Positions 17,741 to 27,791 of a DNA stretch of 64,000 nucleotides are shown in pieces; the first letter of the stretch is position 1, and every line of letters starts with the position of its first letter. The notes beneath the pieces were generated by a model that was not told where the DNA came from, did no database searches, and was given only the letters and a program-made list of their open reading frames with translations. The translations under genes were made by a program, and so were the position numbers. Source of the DNA: Methylomonas sp. LW13 (GTDB taxonomy: Bacteria > Pseudomonadota > Gammaproteobacteria > Methylococcales > Methylomonadaceae); assembly GCF_016865255.1 (NCBI RefSeq), contig NZ_CP033381.1, positions 2,604,001 through 2,668,000 on the forward strand, in the 5' to 3' direction.

Positions 17741-19602
17741 ATGGTTGCGACCAAGACCGGCGGCATGCGCGTACCAAATCCATTCATCGAACATCTTGCC
17801 GGCAAGGCTTTTTTTCGCGCCCCCACCCACCGTCCGCTCGGACTTTTTCTCGATACCAAACTATCGCTCAGCCTCACCAAACTGTTTGCCATCCCGCAGT
17901 TCAATGAAGATAGCGAACGGCAGTTTTGGGAAGAGAACGTTACCTAGTATTACTAAGCCCCCTCAAATGGGCGTTAGGCTTGGGAGCCGTCGCATTCCTG
18001 GTCTATATCCTGCTGGATCTGCATACAGGTAATACCTCAACCGCAGAAGCCATCTTAAGACTTCCCATAGTCCTGGTACTTTTGGGCTTATTCAGATACC
18101 TAAATGTCTGCGTAGAAGCAGCGGCAAAAATCAACACCATCGCCAAACTCAGCGCCGGACTGTCCGCAGCCAATTTAATCGCCATCTTGCTGTACGACGG
18201 TAATCCCCGCTACTACGCTGAAACCTGGCCGGCCCTATTGCCCATGTATTTTTTCAGTTACGGGCAAATGTTCATGTCGTTGCGGGCGACAATGAGTTTT
18301 GGCTGGAGTACTGCGCTGACCATGCCGCTGGCCGGCTATTGGCTTGGGCTGACTATGATTGACTTGATCCCGTCTATTCTGAACCTTTGCATCGTCAATA
18401 TCTTCGGCGTCTGCACTCGTTGTCAATTGGAAGCTTACGCCCGCAAATCCTTCCGCGAAAAACGCAAAGCCCAGGTCAATGCGGAAGACAAAACCCGCTT
18501 TTTACAGCAAATGGGCCACAATCTGCGCCAACCACTTCAAGCGTTGGCCTGCTACGCCGCCGTATTGGACGCCGCGCAAACAAAGCCGGCCGGTAATAAC
18601 GCGGCATTTATGCTCAACCGCATGGGCCTGGTGATAGACTAATTGAACGCCGCCTTTAACCATGTATTGGACATCGCCAACCTGGAAACCGGCCGGCAAA
18701 TTCCGCAACCGGCCAATATCGATCTCAATACGCTGCTGACCAGCCTGGAAAATCAATATGCCCCGCAAGCCGCCAAGCGCGGCATCCGGCTTAAAGTAGT
18801 TTTACGCCGCCAGGAGCCTTACAACCTATGCAGCGACAGCAACATCCTGCGGCAAATTCTCGGCAATTTGCTGGATAACGCCATCAAATATACCGAGAGT
18901 GGCTGGATATTGGTCTCTGCTGTAAAAACCGGTAAGCACCGTCTGACGCTACATATCTGTGACAGCGGCCCCGGGATCGCCGAGGAAATGCGCGAAGAGG
19001 TATTCAAGGAATTTGTTCGTAACCAGCGTCGCCAGAACGACAACATAGTACCGGGCTTGGGCATAGGCTTGGCTTACGTGGCCGCAGCCGTTAAATGTTT
19101 ACCCGAACACAGTCTGAGCTTGGTATGCGGTTCGCGTTTTGGCTGCGACTTTAAAATCCAACTACCGGTTGCCGAGCCGATGCTGGCTATATACATCGGA
19201 TTAGATCAAAACGGCGACTTCTCCGGCTACTTTGTGATGGTGGTGGACGACGACGCCGAGGTATTGCAAGCCATCGCCAAGCAACTCAGAGCTTGGGGCT
19301 GCCTGGTACAGGAAGCAGCATCGCTCACGGAAACCGCAGCACTACTAGCCGAAAACGATAGAGATCCGGATTTATTGATCACCGACTTTTACCTGGGCAA
19401 CCGCGAAACCGCCCACGACATTATCGCCGCAGTCCACAGCGCTTGTGGGCCGGTACCGGCCATGATCCTCTCCGCCCGCGCCATCTCGGACCACGAAAAA
19501 GCCCTGTTGCCGGCACACACCGCCATTCTGCGCAAACCTGCCGGCGCCAAAGCCCTGAGGGAAACCATGGTTAAAACGTTGCAGATAACCAAATCCGTGT
19601 GA
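17741..19602 (+). pseudogene. Hybrid sensor histidine kinase broken by a frameshift and an in-frame stop
   Basis: Three consecutive pieces make one kinase. The first runs 17741-17947 and ends ERQFWEENVT-stop. Adding one base near 17938 joins EEN to RYLVLLSPLKW in the next frame, which continues through membrane helices to the HisKA helix (MGHNLRQPLQAL). That piece ends at TAA 18640-18642, and the same frame resumes with LNAAFNHVLDIANLE. CAA (Gln) to TAA explains the stop. The last piece has the HATPase N box (NLLDNAIKYTESGW), DSGPGIAEE and GLGIGLAYV. It then has a receiver domain (VVDDDAEV, LLITDFYLG, LRKPAG). Both lesions need sequence confirmation. Separate expression of the ATPase-receiver half from TTG 18643 is possible but unproven. 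Confidence 0.82.
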
Positions 19603-19670
19603 AGGATAGTCAACAAAGAAAATCCGTTTATTAACCATTGGCGTTAAGTTAAGCTTTGGCGCTATTAATT

Positions 19671-19691
19671 CCCCTCTTAGAAAAAGAGGGG
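19671..19691. repeat. Palindromic repeat between convergent genes
   Basis: Arms CCCCTCTT (19671-19678) and AAGAGGGG (19684-19691) flank a five-base loop, followed by CTAGGGGAG. This is a REP-like element related to those at 55840-55966. It may also end transcription of the broken kinase and the convergent regulator. Confidence 0.6.
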
Positions 19692-19732
19692 CTAGGGGAG
19701 ATTCTATATAAATCCCCTCAACTTCAAAGCCG

Positions 19733-20407
19733 TCAATTCCCCACCCCCGGCTTCCCAAACACAATCCCCCGCTCAAAAATCTTCACCAACAACTCGGTAC
19801 GTTTAGCGACACCGAATTTTTGGTAAATCGGCCGCAGATGATTGCGCACCGTTTGTTCTTCTATACCCAACTGCCGAGCAATCTGCTTATTGCCTATCCC
19901 CTGTGCTAACCAAGTCAGCACTTCGAACTCGCGCGCTGTCAGGCCTAAACTGGCCGAATCGGATACCTTAGGTATTTCTGTAACATGGCCGGCATATGAA
20001 TCGACAGTTCGTTGCGGGCCCACCGCGGATGCCGGCAAATAAACCTTCCCGGCCAACACGTCCCGCAACGCATCGACAAACGCCTGCCGAGATACAGTTT
20101 TGACGATAAATCCCATAGCTCCCGCCCTTAGCGCCTTAAATACCAACTCCCTATCGTCCAGCCCGGAAAACATCACCACGCACAAATCCGGAAATGCCGC
20201 CTTCAATTCCACCAGCCCCGCCAACCCATCCTTGCCGGGCAACTGCACATCCAACATAACCAGATTCAACGGCGTTTGCTGAGCCAAGGTCAACCCCTCG
20301 TCGAAGCTCTCCGCTTCAAACACCTGTAATTCCGGAATGATTTGTTTCAACAAACAAGCCACACCCTCGCGGGCGCAGAAATGGTCGTCGATCAGGAGAA
20401 TATTCAT
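19733..20407 (-). CDS. NarL/FixJ-type response regulator
   Basis: A 224-residue regulator. The receiver domain has LLIDDHFCAREG, phosphoacceptor Asp in LVMLDVQLPGKDG, and the Lys in FIVKTVSRQ. A LuxR-type helix-turn-helix follows (GLTAREFEVLTWLAQGIGNKQIARQLGIEEQTVRNHL). It is convergent with the broken hybrid kinase 130 bases away and is probably its former partner. If the kinase is dead, this regulator may be orphaned or served by another kinase. Its targets are unknown. Confidence 0.9.
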   Translation of the reverse strand: MNILLIDDHFCAREGVACLLKQIIPELQVFEAESFDEGLTLAQQTPLNLVMLDVQLPGKDGLAGLVELKAAFPDLCVVMFSGLDDRELVFKALRAGAMGFIVKTVSRQAFVDALRDVLAGKVYLPASAVGPQRTVDSYAGHVTEIPKVSDSASLGLTAREFEVLTWLAQGIGNKQIARQLGIEEQTVRNHLRPIYQKFGVAKRTELLVKIFERGIVFGKPGVGN

Positions 20408-20554
20408 GGATAGAGCCGTCCAAATGTAATTTCATCCGATTGTAAATGTTGGTTAGCTTTAATGTCGCGCAGTACATTTGTACTAGTACAAATACACCGT
20501 AGACAATATCTAAAAAAAAACAGATTATTACTGAAAATATCCCAGGCCAATAAA

Positions 20555-21841
20555 ATGAAAATAAAAATATTCCTATTTAGCCTTATATTCATAACAAATG
20601 GGTGCGCTTTTATTGATAAACACATATTTGATCCAGCAGCATCTCATGCGAGAGTAGCACCGCTATTTCGCAGTCCGGAATGTAAAAACTATAGTGCGCC
20701 AGATGGCAAACATTGGTTAAGCACTTTAAGCGAAGACACGTCAACAAAAAATTTTGGTAGCTTTATTGTTAAAGATGAATGTGAATATCAGACAATTTCT
20801 ATAAACGACTCAAACAATAAAAATACAAATGCAGATAGATTATATTTTGAGCAATGCGAAAATAAAAATCCTAATGAAAACGCATTGAAATACAAAGAAA
20901 ATATTATAGAAGATAAAAAAATAATTGAAACATTAAAGAAAGATTTAGAGAAATCAAACAAAATTGCACAAGAGCATGAGAAAGAAGCTTTAAGTGTTGA
21001 AAAACAGGCTAAAAAACAGATAAGTCTAGTGCCTATAGCTAACGAAAGTAGGATTTTAGCCAATGAATGGAAAGAAACAGCCGAAAACAAAAAATCCGAA
21101 CTCGATTTGGCTATTGAAAAGTTAAAAATTAGCGAAGCACAACTCGCAAGCATTAATGCCTATTCATTGGGATGTCTTACTTATTTAATAAGTAGATCAG
21201 ATGAAATTTGTGAAATACACAAATCACATATATACGGTAATAGAACCGCAATGAATACCATATTTCAAGTCATGGCAACTGGCGCAGGTATTGCTGGTAG
21301 TATGTCTGGCGTCGGCGCGGCACAAGCTCTTGCGGGTTCTGCTAGTTTCCTGACCGGCAGTCAGGCCATAATGAATGAAGAGGTTTTTCAAAATGTTGTT
21401 ACACCAGCAATACTAATGGAAATCAATACTAACCGACAAAATTTTTTGAACGATAAACTAACAAGTTATAAAAACGCATCCCAAGCAATAGGACTCGGAG
21501 AAATACGTTTCGACGCAATGAATTATCACAATAAGTGCTCATTTTACGATGGACTCAGTTCACTTTTGGATAAAGCTGGAAAAAATCAGATAAAGCTAGA
21601 GACCTCCAATAAAGCAATAGAAAACCTGTTAAACCAGAAGAAGGCATTGGAAAATAAAATTAGCACACTACGCGAAACCTTAGATAACGAAAGAAAGGCA
21701 TCAAATCGCGATGAGTCAAAAATTAAAGATATTGAAAAAGAACTGAAATATTTAGAAGCAAAACTAAATTCCACAGACGCGGCCATACTACAAATCAGTG
21801 TCGCAACTATTCCAGAAGAAAATTCAAAAGATAAGAAATAG
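20555..21841 (+). CDS. Coiled-coil lipoprotein with a glycine-rich hydrophobic segment
   Basis: A 428-residue protein of unknown function. ATG 20555 gives a classical lipoprotein signal (MKIKIFLFSLIFITNGC) with the lipobox Cys at about residue 17, so outer- or inner-membrane anchoring is likely. Residues about 105-205 and 345-410 are Lys/Glu-rich heptad-like coiled coils. Between them lies a small-residue hydrophobic stretch (ATGAGIAGSMSGVGAAQALA, then GSASFLTG) that could insert into a membrane. The gene is strongly AT-rich compared with the chromosome around it and begins an accessory cluster running to 25345. Confidence 0.75.
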   Translation: MKIKIFLFSLIFITNGCAFIDKHIFDPAASHARVAPLFRSPECKNYSAPDGKHWLSTLSEDTSTKNFGSFIVKDECEYQTISINDSNNKNTNADRLYFEQCENKNPNENALKYKENIIEDKKIIETLKKDLEKSNKIAQEHEKEALSVEKQAKKQISLVPIANESRILANEWKETAENKKSELDLAIEKLKISEAQLASINAYSLGCLTYLISRSDEICEIHKSHIYGNRTAMNTIFQVMATGAGIAGSMSGVGAAQALAGSASFLTGSQAIMNEEVFQNVVTPAILMEINTNRQNFLNDKLTSYKNASQAIGLGEIRFDAMNYHNKCSFYDGLSSLLDKAGKNQIKLETSNKAIENLLNQKKALENKISTLRETLDNERKASNRDESKIKDIEKELKYLEAKLNSTDAAILQISVATIPEENSKDKK

Positions 21842-22207
21842 CAACATATAAATATTAACTCGTAAGTTAATGATCGCCATGGACTATAATTCAAATTATT
21901 TATTCAATCTTATACCAAATAAACATTTCTACGATAATAATCTTAACCCTTAACCTAACTAAATAGGTTTAACGCCACATAAATTCAAATCACTAAATTA
22001 ACACATATATAGTATAACGATGATGAAAACCCTATAAAACTTAACGGGAATACTTACCCAATAAATTCCGACTCAATAAAAAAATGACACGGGAGTGCTA
22101 ACATGCTGTCTTTGGCAAGCATCAAAAACCAAATTACAATGAGTTTGAATAATGACGAGCACAATCTTAAATATACAATTAATTGAATTTATTCAATAGA
22201 GGTTGTC
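21842..22207. other. AT-rich gap inside the accessory cluster
   Basis: About 366 bases, very AT-rich, with no supported gene; a 15-codon frame at 22139 is too short to defend. A good ribosome site (AGAGG) precedes ATG 22208. The length suggests that the following three genes have their own promoter. Confidence 0.5.
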
Positions 22208-23092
22208 ATGGCAATAAACTTCAACGAAATATACAGTGTAATTGAACTGACAGTGACATTTATTCCATTTCATCAAGGCATCATCGAGTTGTGGAAGCTA
22301 TTTGGATCCAGAACCAGAAGATATTGGGAAGCATTAAACTATATAGTGTATGGCACAGAAAACGGATTAGACGATAAAGAAGAACTGAAACGCTCTGCAT
22401 CAGATATTCTTAAAGGATTTGTGGTTGGAATACCGACAACTTTCCCTAAAAGAATTCGTGATCATTATAAGAAATCTGGCAAGCAAGTGCGGCTAATTCA
22501 GAGCTTTTTATTACGCTCAGTTGGAGACAGCCCAATTACAGAGGTGTCAGATGCCGATATTCGCAATGTTTCGGATATATCCAAATTAATGGCACCCTTG
22601 GGAGTCCAACAGACAGCTACGGCATTAGATGAACTGATTCGTTTGAATATACGCAATCCTAATGATGCACAAAATATATTAGATGCAGTTCTAACCAACT
22701 TAGACGACCATAAGGATCAAATCTTAAAAAATACCTTACGGAACTGGATTAATATCTTAAATACTGAAGGACAAGATGTAAGCCCTGCTCTATTTTATGT
22801 ATGGAGGGTTCAGTTTATCGAATCTTTCCTACCTGGAGTAATCCGAGCCGAACGTGAACTCGCAAATGCGCTGAAGTCGGCTGAATTCCGCTATCACAGG
22901 CAACTTCGTTCCTTTTCGGCATTTCTTGCAATTACCGAGGCTTTTGCAATTAATTTTATTTTTATTAAATCAGATTCTCACATCCAAATTATTGGTTTTC
23001 TATTCGGATTTGGAGCTCTCACACTTGGGTCTGAAGCAGGTAAAAGTCTACTTCAAACTATAGTAGGAATTGGCGCCAGATTTAGGAGATAA
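22208..23092 (+). CDS. Uncharacterised membrane-associated protein of AT-rich envelope cluster
   Basis: A 294-residue protein, not recognised. It is mostly helical and soluble, with a hydrophobic hairpin near the C-terminus (FSAFLAITEAFAINFIFI and IIGFLFGFGALTLGSEAG) that probably anchors it in the inner membrane. It starts at ATG 22208 after AGAGG and ends two bases before the PhoD-like gene, so the two are cotranscribed and probably translationally coupled. Confidence 0.7.
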   Translation: MAINFNEIYSVIELTVTFIPFHQGIIELWKLFGSRTRRYWEALNYIVYGTENGLDDKEELKRSASDILKGFVVGIPTTFPKRIRDHYKKSGKQVRLIQSFLLRSVGDSPITEVSDADIRNVSDISKLMAPLGVQQTATALDELIRLNIRNPNDAQNILDAVLTNLDDHKDQILKNTLRNWINILNTEGQDVSPALFYVWRVQFIESFLPGVIRAERELANALKSAEFRYHRQLRSFSAFLAITEAFAINFIFIKSDSHIQIIGFLFGFGALTLGSEAGKSLLQTIVGIGARFRR

Positions 23093-23094
23093 AT

Positions 23095-24540
23095 ATGGCA
23101 GATCTGAAGTTGTATCCCGGAGCAATTAACGCTGAAGGCAATACATATTCGCTACGATTAAGAGTTGATGGCTGGCCTTCCCACTTACCATGCAAAGCAA
23201 GTAATCACCTAGAAATCACTCCAAATAGCAATAATGAAAATATAATTGGTCTTGACCCAATACCTGGTGCATTGGGATTAGATAGCCACATCGCTCTCAT
23301 CACCGGTCTTAAGCCAAATGAGAAATATGTGATAAAGCCAAAATTTCAAGCTACCAATGATGATGAAACTATACTAATAAGAACCCCGCCAGTCTCTTTA
23401 GAGCATCCGGAAGACGAGTTAGTTATCGCTCTATCATCATGCTACTTTCCTTCTGACCAATTTGTTGAATATCCAATCAGGATGGAAAATTTCATAAAAA
23501 ATAATATCCCTCATCTGAAAATATTTTCTGGTGACCAGATATATGCGGATGTTCCAGCAGCATTCAATTCTATTTCACCAAAAATGTTATACCAAGACCG
23601 CTACCAGAAGGCTTTTCAAGCGGACAGACTTGGAGGCCTTCTAAAAAAGGGAGCGAATGTGTTTACATGCGATGATCATGAATATTGGAACGGATATCCC
23701 GAATCAATGCCTTATTTAACAAGGAGTTGGAGTGAGAATAAATCAAATTGGGCAAAATGTGGACAAGAAGCGTTTTGGAGAAATCAAGGTGTAATGAATA
23801 TGATAGGAGATTCTCCGCTTGAATTTGAGCGTTGCTGGGCTTCCTACAAATTAGCAGGTATAGACTTATTTATTTCAGATACCCGCACTGACCGTACGAA
23901 TAGAGATGCCAACAAACCTCACACATTATCTGCGCCGCAAAAGTCCGCATTAATATCGTGGATTAACACAGTTGAACGAATTGGCTTGTTGGTCATTGGT
24001 CAACCATTGATGCAGGGACCAATTAAGCTCGTTAACACACTATTTGATAACGCACTAGAAGACTATAAGCGAGAATATCAAGAGCTACTTAGCAATCTCG
24101 TAAATAATATTAACGAGCGGGGCGTAAGCTTTATTATTCTCACAGGGGACATTCACTGGGGACGCTTAGTTTACTGGGTCCCGCCGAAAAATAGTCAAGC
24201 CAAGCTGATTGAATTTGTAGCATCCCCGCTAGCAAGAGTAGGTGGAATTAACAGCTTACTAAGCACCGAATATAATGTTGGGGTACCAGAAGATGTCTCA
24301 TTGAGCTCAAGTGAATTCTATAAATTCACACAAAAACTACCTGGTTTCATGGGCGTAAAAGCATTTTCCACAAACGCCAATAATTTTGGAATATTAAAAT
24401 TAAAAAAGCCTTATACAGATTTTATAACAGCTGGATTTGAGTTATTGAACCTTGCCTTTCCCGAGCCGGAAACCGCAATTGACAATTGGTGTATATCAAA
24501 AAACCAAAATAGATGCAAAATTGAAGATCTACCGGTTTAA
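23095..24540 (+). CDS. PhoD-like metallophosphoesterase without signal peptide
   Basis: A 481-residue protein. The N-terminal 105 residues look like the beta-sandwich that precedes PhoD-type catalytic domains. Metal-site motifs follow: IALSSC, IFSGDQIYADVP, CDDHEYWNGYP, SDTRTDR and ILTGDIHWGRL. These fit the PhoD-like/metallophosphatase superfamily (phosphodiester or phosphomonoester hydrolysis). Unlike secreted PhoD, there is no Tat or Sec signal at MADLKLYPGAIN, so it should stay in the cytoplasm. The substrate is unknown. It is coupled to the upstream membrane gene and followed by the NlpC/P60 gene. Confidence 0.85.
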   Translation: MADLKLYPGAINAEGNTYSLRLRVDGWPSHLPCKASNHLEITPNSNNENIIGLDPIPGALGLDSHIALITGLKPNEKYVIKPKFQATNDDETILIRTPPVSLEHPEDELVIALSSCYFPSDQFVEYPIRMENFIKNNIPHLKIFSGDQIYADVPAAFNSISPKMLYQDRYQKAFQADRLGGLLKKGANVFTCDDHEYWNGYPESMPYLTRSWSENKSNWAKCGQEAFWRNQGVMNMIGDSPLEFERCWASYKLAGIDLFISDTRTDRTNRDANKPHTLSAPQKSALISWINTVERIGLLVIGQPLMQGPIKLVNTLFDNALEDYKREYQELLSNLVNNINERGVSFIILTGDIHWGRLVYWVPPKNSQAKLIEFVASPLARVGGINSLLSTEYNVGVPEDVSLSSSEFYKFTQKLPGFMGVKAFSTNANNFGILKLKKPYTDFITAGFELLNLAFPEPETAIDNWCISKNQNRCKIEDLPV

Positions 24541-24592
24541 AAATCACATAGAAAGAGTTTTATTTTACCAGTTTTTACCAGGATAGCCCCAG

Positions 24593-25345
24593 ATGAAAAC
24601 AACATTCCAATGCATTGCAACAGCTTTAAATATTAGATCCACGCCACGCGGTAGTATTATTGGTGAACTGAGGCTAGGAGATCTGTTTGAAATAGATGCT
24701 CAGAAATCGGATTTAACATGGGTTTCTGGAAACGTTTTGAGCGGGATTAACACGGGAAAATCCGGAGTAGTTAGACGCAAGTGGTTGATACAGTATTTTC
24801 AAAACTCTCCTGTCCTTTCCTCAGTTAATAGAGATAAAGCAGCCCAGATAATCGCGGATCGTACTCTTGAGTTCGATACCATTAAATATTCATTAGGGGA
24901 CAAAGCAAAAACATGGAAAGATTTGCAGCAAAAAGAATATGTTGACTGTTCTGGTTGGATTTACCTTTTATCTAAAGAAATATTAAATGCCTATAGTCTT
25001 TCCACTAAGCCTAGTCAATTATTTACTTATTCAGACGAGCAGATTACTAACGTAGGCAAGATCACTAGTCAAATTATTTCAGCAAATTGGTTGACTGAGG
25101 ATATGTTTAAACCGGGTTGTCTGGTAGGAATCGATTTTGCTGAATATTCATGGGATCGTGATCGCGCGTTGGACATTGATCATATTGTAATTGTTGGTGA
25201 AGATGCCAATGAACGGTTCATATCTCAAAGCTCGAGCAGCGGTGGCGGCGTAAATCGTGTTGCGCTTTCAAAATGGCTCGCTAGCAATAATGGATTGATA
25301 GCGCTTGGGCGAATGCACTTAGTTGACCTCCTGGCACTACCCTAG
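24593..25345 (+). CDS. SH3b-NlpC/P60-type cysteine peptidase
   Basis: A 250-residue protein. Residues 1-70 form a bacterial SH3-like domain (ALNIRSTPRGSIIGELRLGD, a cell-wall-binding type). Residues about 90-245 form an NlpC/P60-like domain. Its candidate catalytic Cys is in EYVDCSGWIYLL and the candidate His in ALDIDHIVIVGED. Such enzymes usually cut peptidoglycan stem peptides. No signal peptide is visible, so export would need another route, or the target is intracellular. AGGA precedes ATG 24593. It is the last gene of the AT-rich cluster. Confidence 0.8.
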   Translation: MKTTFQCIATALNIRSTPRGSIIGELRLGDLFEIDAQKSDLTWVSGNVLSGINTGKSGVVRRKWLIQYFQNSPVLSSVNRDKAAQIIADRTLEFDTIKYSLGDKAKTWKDLQQKEYVDCSGWIYLLSKEILNAYSLSTKPSQLFTYSDEQITNVGKITSQIISANWLTEDMFKPGCLVGIDFAEYSWDRDRALDIDHIVIVGEDANERFISQSSSSGGGVNRVALSKWLASNNGLIALGRMHLVDLLALP

Positions 25346-25363
25346 CTTGTCTTTACTCCCACC

Positions 25364-25390
25364 AGCTATTGTGGATTTTCCACAATAGCT
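25364..25390. terminator. Hairpin between convergent NlpC/P60 and ftsH genes
   Basis: A perfect 12-base stem (AGCTATTGTGGA / TCCACAATAGCT) with a three-base loop lies between stops at 25345 and 25396. It probably acts on both strands. No long T-run is present. Confidence 0.6.
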
Positions 25391-25395
25391 GCCTC

Positions 25396-27327
25396 TTACT
25401 TACCGCCGCCAATCAACGCCACCATCTCCTCCCGCTGAATCACCTCTTTCTCCTGCAACAGCTCGGCCAACTTATCCAAATAACCGCGTTTCTCGCTTAA
25501 TATCTTTTGCGCGCGGCGTTCTGCGTCTTCGATCAAGGCTTTGATTTCAGCATCGACGACTCGGGCAGTTTCCTCGCTGAAGTTGCGTTGCTCGTTGACG
25601 TCGCCGGGCAGGAATTGCAGTTGCTGGCGTTGTCCGTAGATTAGCGGCCCGAGTTTTTTACTCATGCCCAGGTAGCAAACCATGTTGCGGGCGATTTCGC
25701 TGGCTTTTTCCAGATCGTTTTGGGCACCGGTGGAAATGCTTTGTAGCGCCAATTGTTCAGCCACTCGGCCGCCAAGCAGGATGGCTAATTGGTCTTTCAG
25801 TTCGTTTTCGGTGGAAAGATATTTTTCCTCGACCGGCAACTGCAACGTAAAACCCAGCGCTGAGACACCGCGCGGGATGATGGAGATTTTATGTACCGGC
25901 TGGCCGGTGGGCACGTTTTCTGCGACGAGCGCGTGACCGGCTTCGTGATAAGCCACTCGGCGCTTTTCGTCCGGGCCGAGAATGCGGTTTTTCTTTTCCG
26001 GGCCGGCCATCACTCTATCTATGGCTGCTTCGAAATCTGCCATATTGACGGTGTCGCGGCCGCCGCGCGCAGCCAATATCGCCGCTTCGTTGGCGATGTT
26101 GGACAGATCGGCGCCGACGAAACCGGGTGTGCGTTTAGCAACCGTGTTTAAGTCGATATCTTTGTCCAATTGCATGGCTTTGCTGTGCAATTTCAGGATA
26201 GCCACCCGGTCGATCAGGTCGGGTTTATCCACCACAATTTGCCTGTCGAAGCGGCCGGCACGCAGCAAAGCTCTATCCAGGATTTCCGGCCTGTTGGTGG
26301 CTGCCATCACCACGACGCCGGAGGTGGCGTCGAAGCCGTCCATTTCGGTCAATAACTGGTTCAGGGTTTGCTCGCGTTCGTCGTTGCCACCCAGCATAGC
26401 CGGGCCGCCACGGGAACGGCCAATCGCGTCCAGTTCGTCTATAAAGATGATGCAAGGGGATTTTTGCCGGGCTTGTTCGAACAAGTCCCGCACCCGCGCC
26501 GCGCCGATACCGACAAACATTTCGATAAACTCGGAGGCGCTGATGTTAAAAAACGGCACCCCGGCTTCACCGGACACCGCGCGGGCCAACAGGGTCTTGC
26601 CGGTACCCGGCGAGCCGACCAACAACACGCCTTTGGGCATGCGGCCGCCCAACTTTTGCAGTTTTTCCGGGGATTTTAAAAACTCAATGGTTTCTTTTAA
26701 TTCCTGCTTCGCGCTTTCCGCGCCGGCCACGTCATCAAAAGTGGTTTTAGAGGTTTCCTGCTGGATCCGGATTTTATTGCCCAAGTTCAAAAAGCCGCGC
26801 CCTGCTCCGCCGGTCATTTTCGGCAATAGCCACATCCATATGCCGGCAAAAATCGCCAGCGGAATTACCCAGTTAAACAGCAAATTGCTCAACCAGTTGT
26901 CACCGCTTCTGACCACATATTCCACTTTATGCTCTTGCAGATTTTTAACCAGCGACTCGTCCCATAGCGGCACGGTGAAGAAATGCTTGCCGATTTTCTT
27001 ATCTTCTTCTTTTAATGTGCCGTTGATGAATCGCTGGGTAACCACGGCGTTTTCGACTTTATTGTCGTTAACCAGGGTTAAGAACTGGCTAAAGGGAATT
27101 TCCTGGCCCTGGATGCGTTCGCCGCCGGCGAATAGCGACATTACAAAAATCCCCAACAGCACGTATAACCATACCGGTGAACGCTTAGGCTCACTGCCGT
27201 CGGGCTGGTCGGTACCCGGTTTAGGTTTGGATAGGCTTTGCCACGTCGATTTGAGCCACGCCCAAAACACGCATAACCATTTAACAAAAGTCTGATAAAG
27301 CTCGGTTAGTCTTTGCTGGTCTATCAT
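25396..27327 (-). CDS. FtsH-type ATP-dependent zinc metalloprotease
   Basis: A 643-residue membrane AAA+ protease. ATG 27327 is chosen because GAGGGGAG lies six bases upstream; the longer frame lacks a site. An N-terminal cytoplasmic extension of about 50 residues precedes the first membrane helix (VWLYVLLGIFVMSLFAGG). A periplasmic domain and second helix (FNWVIPLAIFAGIWMWLLP) follow. AAA+ motifs are GSPGTGKT, IIFIDELDAIG and the second region ATNRPEILDRALLRAGRFD. The zinc site is HEAGHA. FtsH degrades membrane and regulatory proteins. The long N-terminal extension and accessory setting suggest a second, non-housekeeping copy, which is inference. Confidence 0.93.
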   Translation of the reverse strand: MIDQQRLTELYQTFVKWLCVFWAWLKSTWQSLSKPKPGTDQPDGSEPKRSPVWLYVLLGIFVMSLFAGGERIQGQEIPFSQFLTLVNDNKVENAVVTQRFINGTLKEEDKKIGKHFFTVPLWDESLVKNLQEHKVEYVVRSGDNWLSNLLFNWVIPLAIFAGIWMWLLPKMTGGAGRGFLNLGNKIRIQQETSKTTFDDVAGAESAKQELKETIEFLKSPEKLQKLGGRMPKGVLLVGSPGTGKTLLARAVSGEAGVPFFNISASEFIEMFVGIGAARVRDLFEQARQKSPCIIFIDELDAIGRSRGGPAMLGGNDEREQTLNQLLTEMDGFDATSGVVVMAATNRPEILDRALLRAGRFDRQIVVDKPDLIDRVAILKLHSKAMQLDKDIDLNTVAKRTPGFVGADLSNIANEAAILAARGGRDTVNMADFEAAIDRVMAGPEKKNRILGPDEKRRVAYHEAGHALVAENVPTGQPVHKISIIPRGVSALGFTLQLPVEEKYLSTENELKDQLAILLGGRVAEQLALQSISTGAQNDLEKASEIARNMVCYLGMSKKLGPLIYGQRQQLQFLPGDVNEQRNFSEETARVVDAEIKALIEDAERRAQKILSEKRGYLDKLAELLQEKEVIQREEMVALIGGGK

Positions 27328-27791
27328 GACGCACTCCCCTCTTGTAGTTATCGAGGCCATTGCAGGGTCCCTAATCCGCCATTCCAGCCAAAATGGGGAA
27401 CCTGTTTAGGCCTCTTTGTTCGTTCACTGTACGCCAGTTTTACCGGTTTTTAACGAGTAAGCAAATGTACTGTGCCGGAAACATTTTCTTGAATATACGG
27501 AAATCCAGTTTTTAACTATCTCCAGGCGCCTATCTTCGTGCGAACGACGCCATTTGAGGCGCGGGTTAATGATCTAAAGTCGGACGCACTATTTTTTGTC
27601 GCTAGGAAAGTGAAAAATGCATCCAAAGCTTGGGTATTTTCGTACATCCTCATACACGCCAGTGTCGGCATAATCGCTTTATCAATTGAGTTGCTGTTTC
27701 GTCGCGTTTGCTATCTAATGACCAACGGTCAAAGCAACCGGGCGCACCGCGTCCCGCAACTCATTTTTCCCAACTTAGAAGGAGGGACAAA
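27328..27791. other. Divergent region between ftsH and the second envelope cluster
   Basis: About 460 bases. A 92-codon plus-strand frame (27538-27816) overlaps the better start at 27792 and was rejected. The region should contain promoters for both directions, but no clear consensus was seen. It ends with a strong AAGGAGG ribosome site. Confidence 0.45.

Noticed and set aside
25982-27295. 437-codon plus-strand frame
   Set aside because: It lies entirely opposite the ftsH gene, whose AAA+ and zinc motifs are intact. The antisense product is low-complexity Ser/Pro/Arg sequence with no ribosome site.
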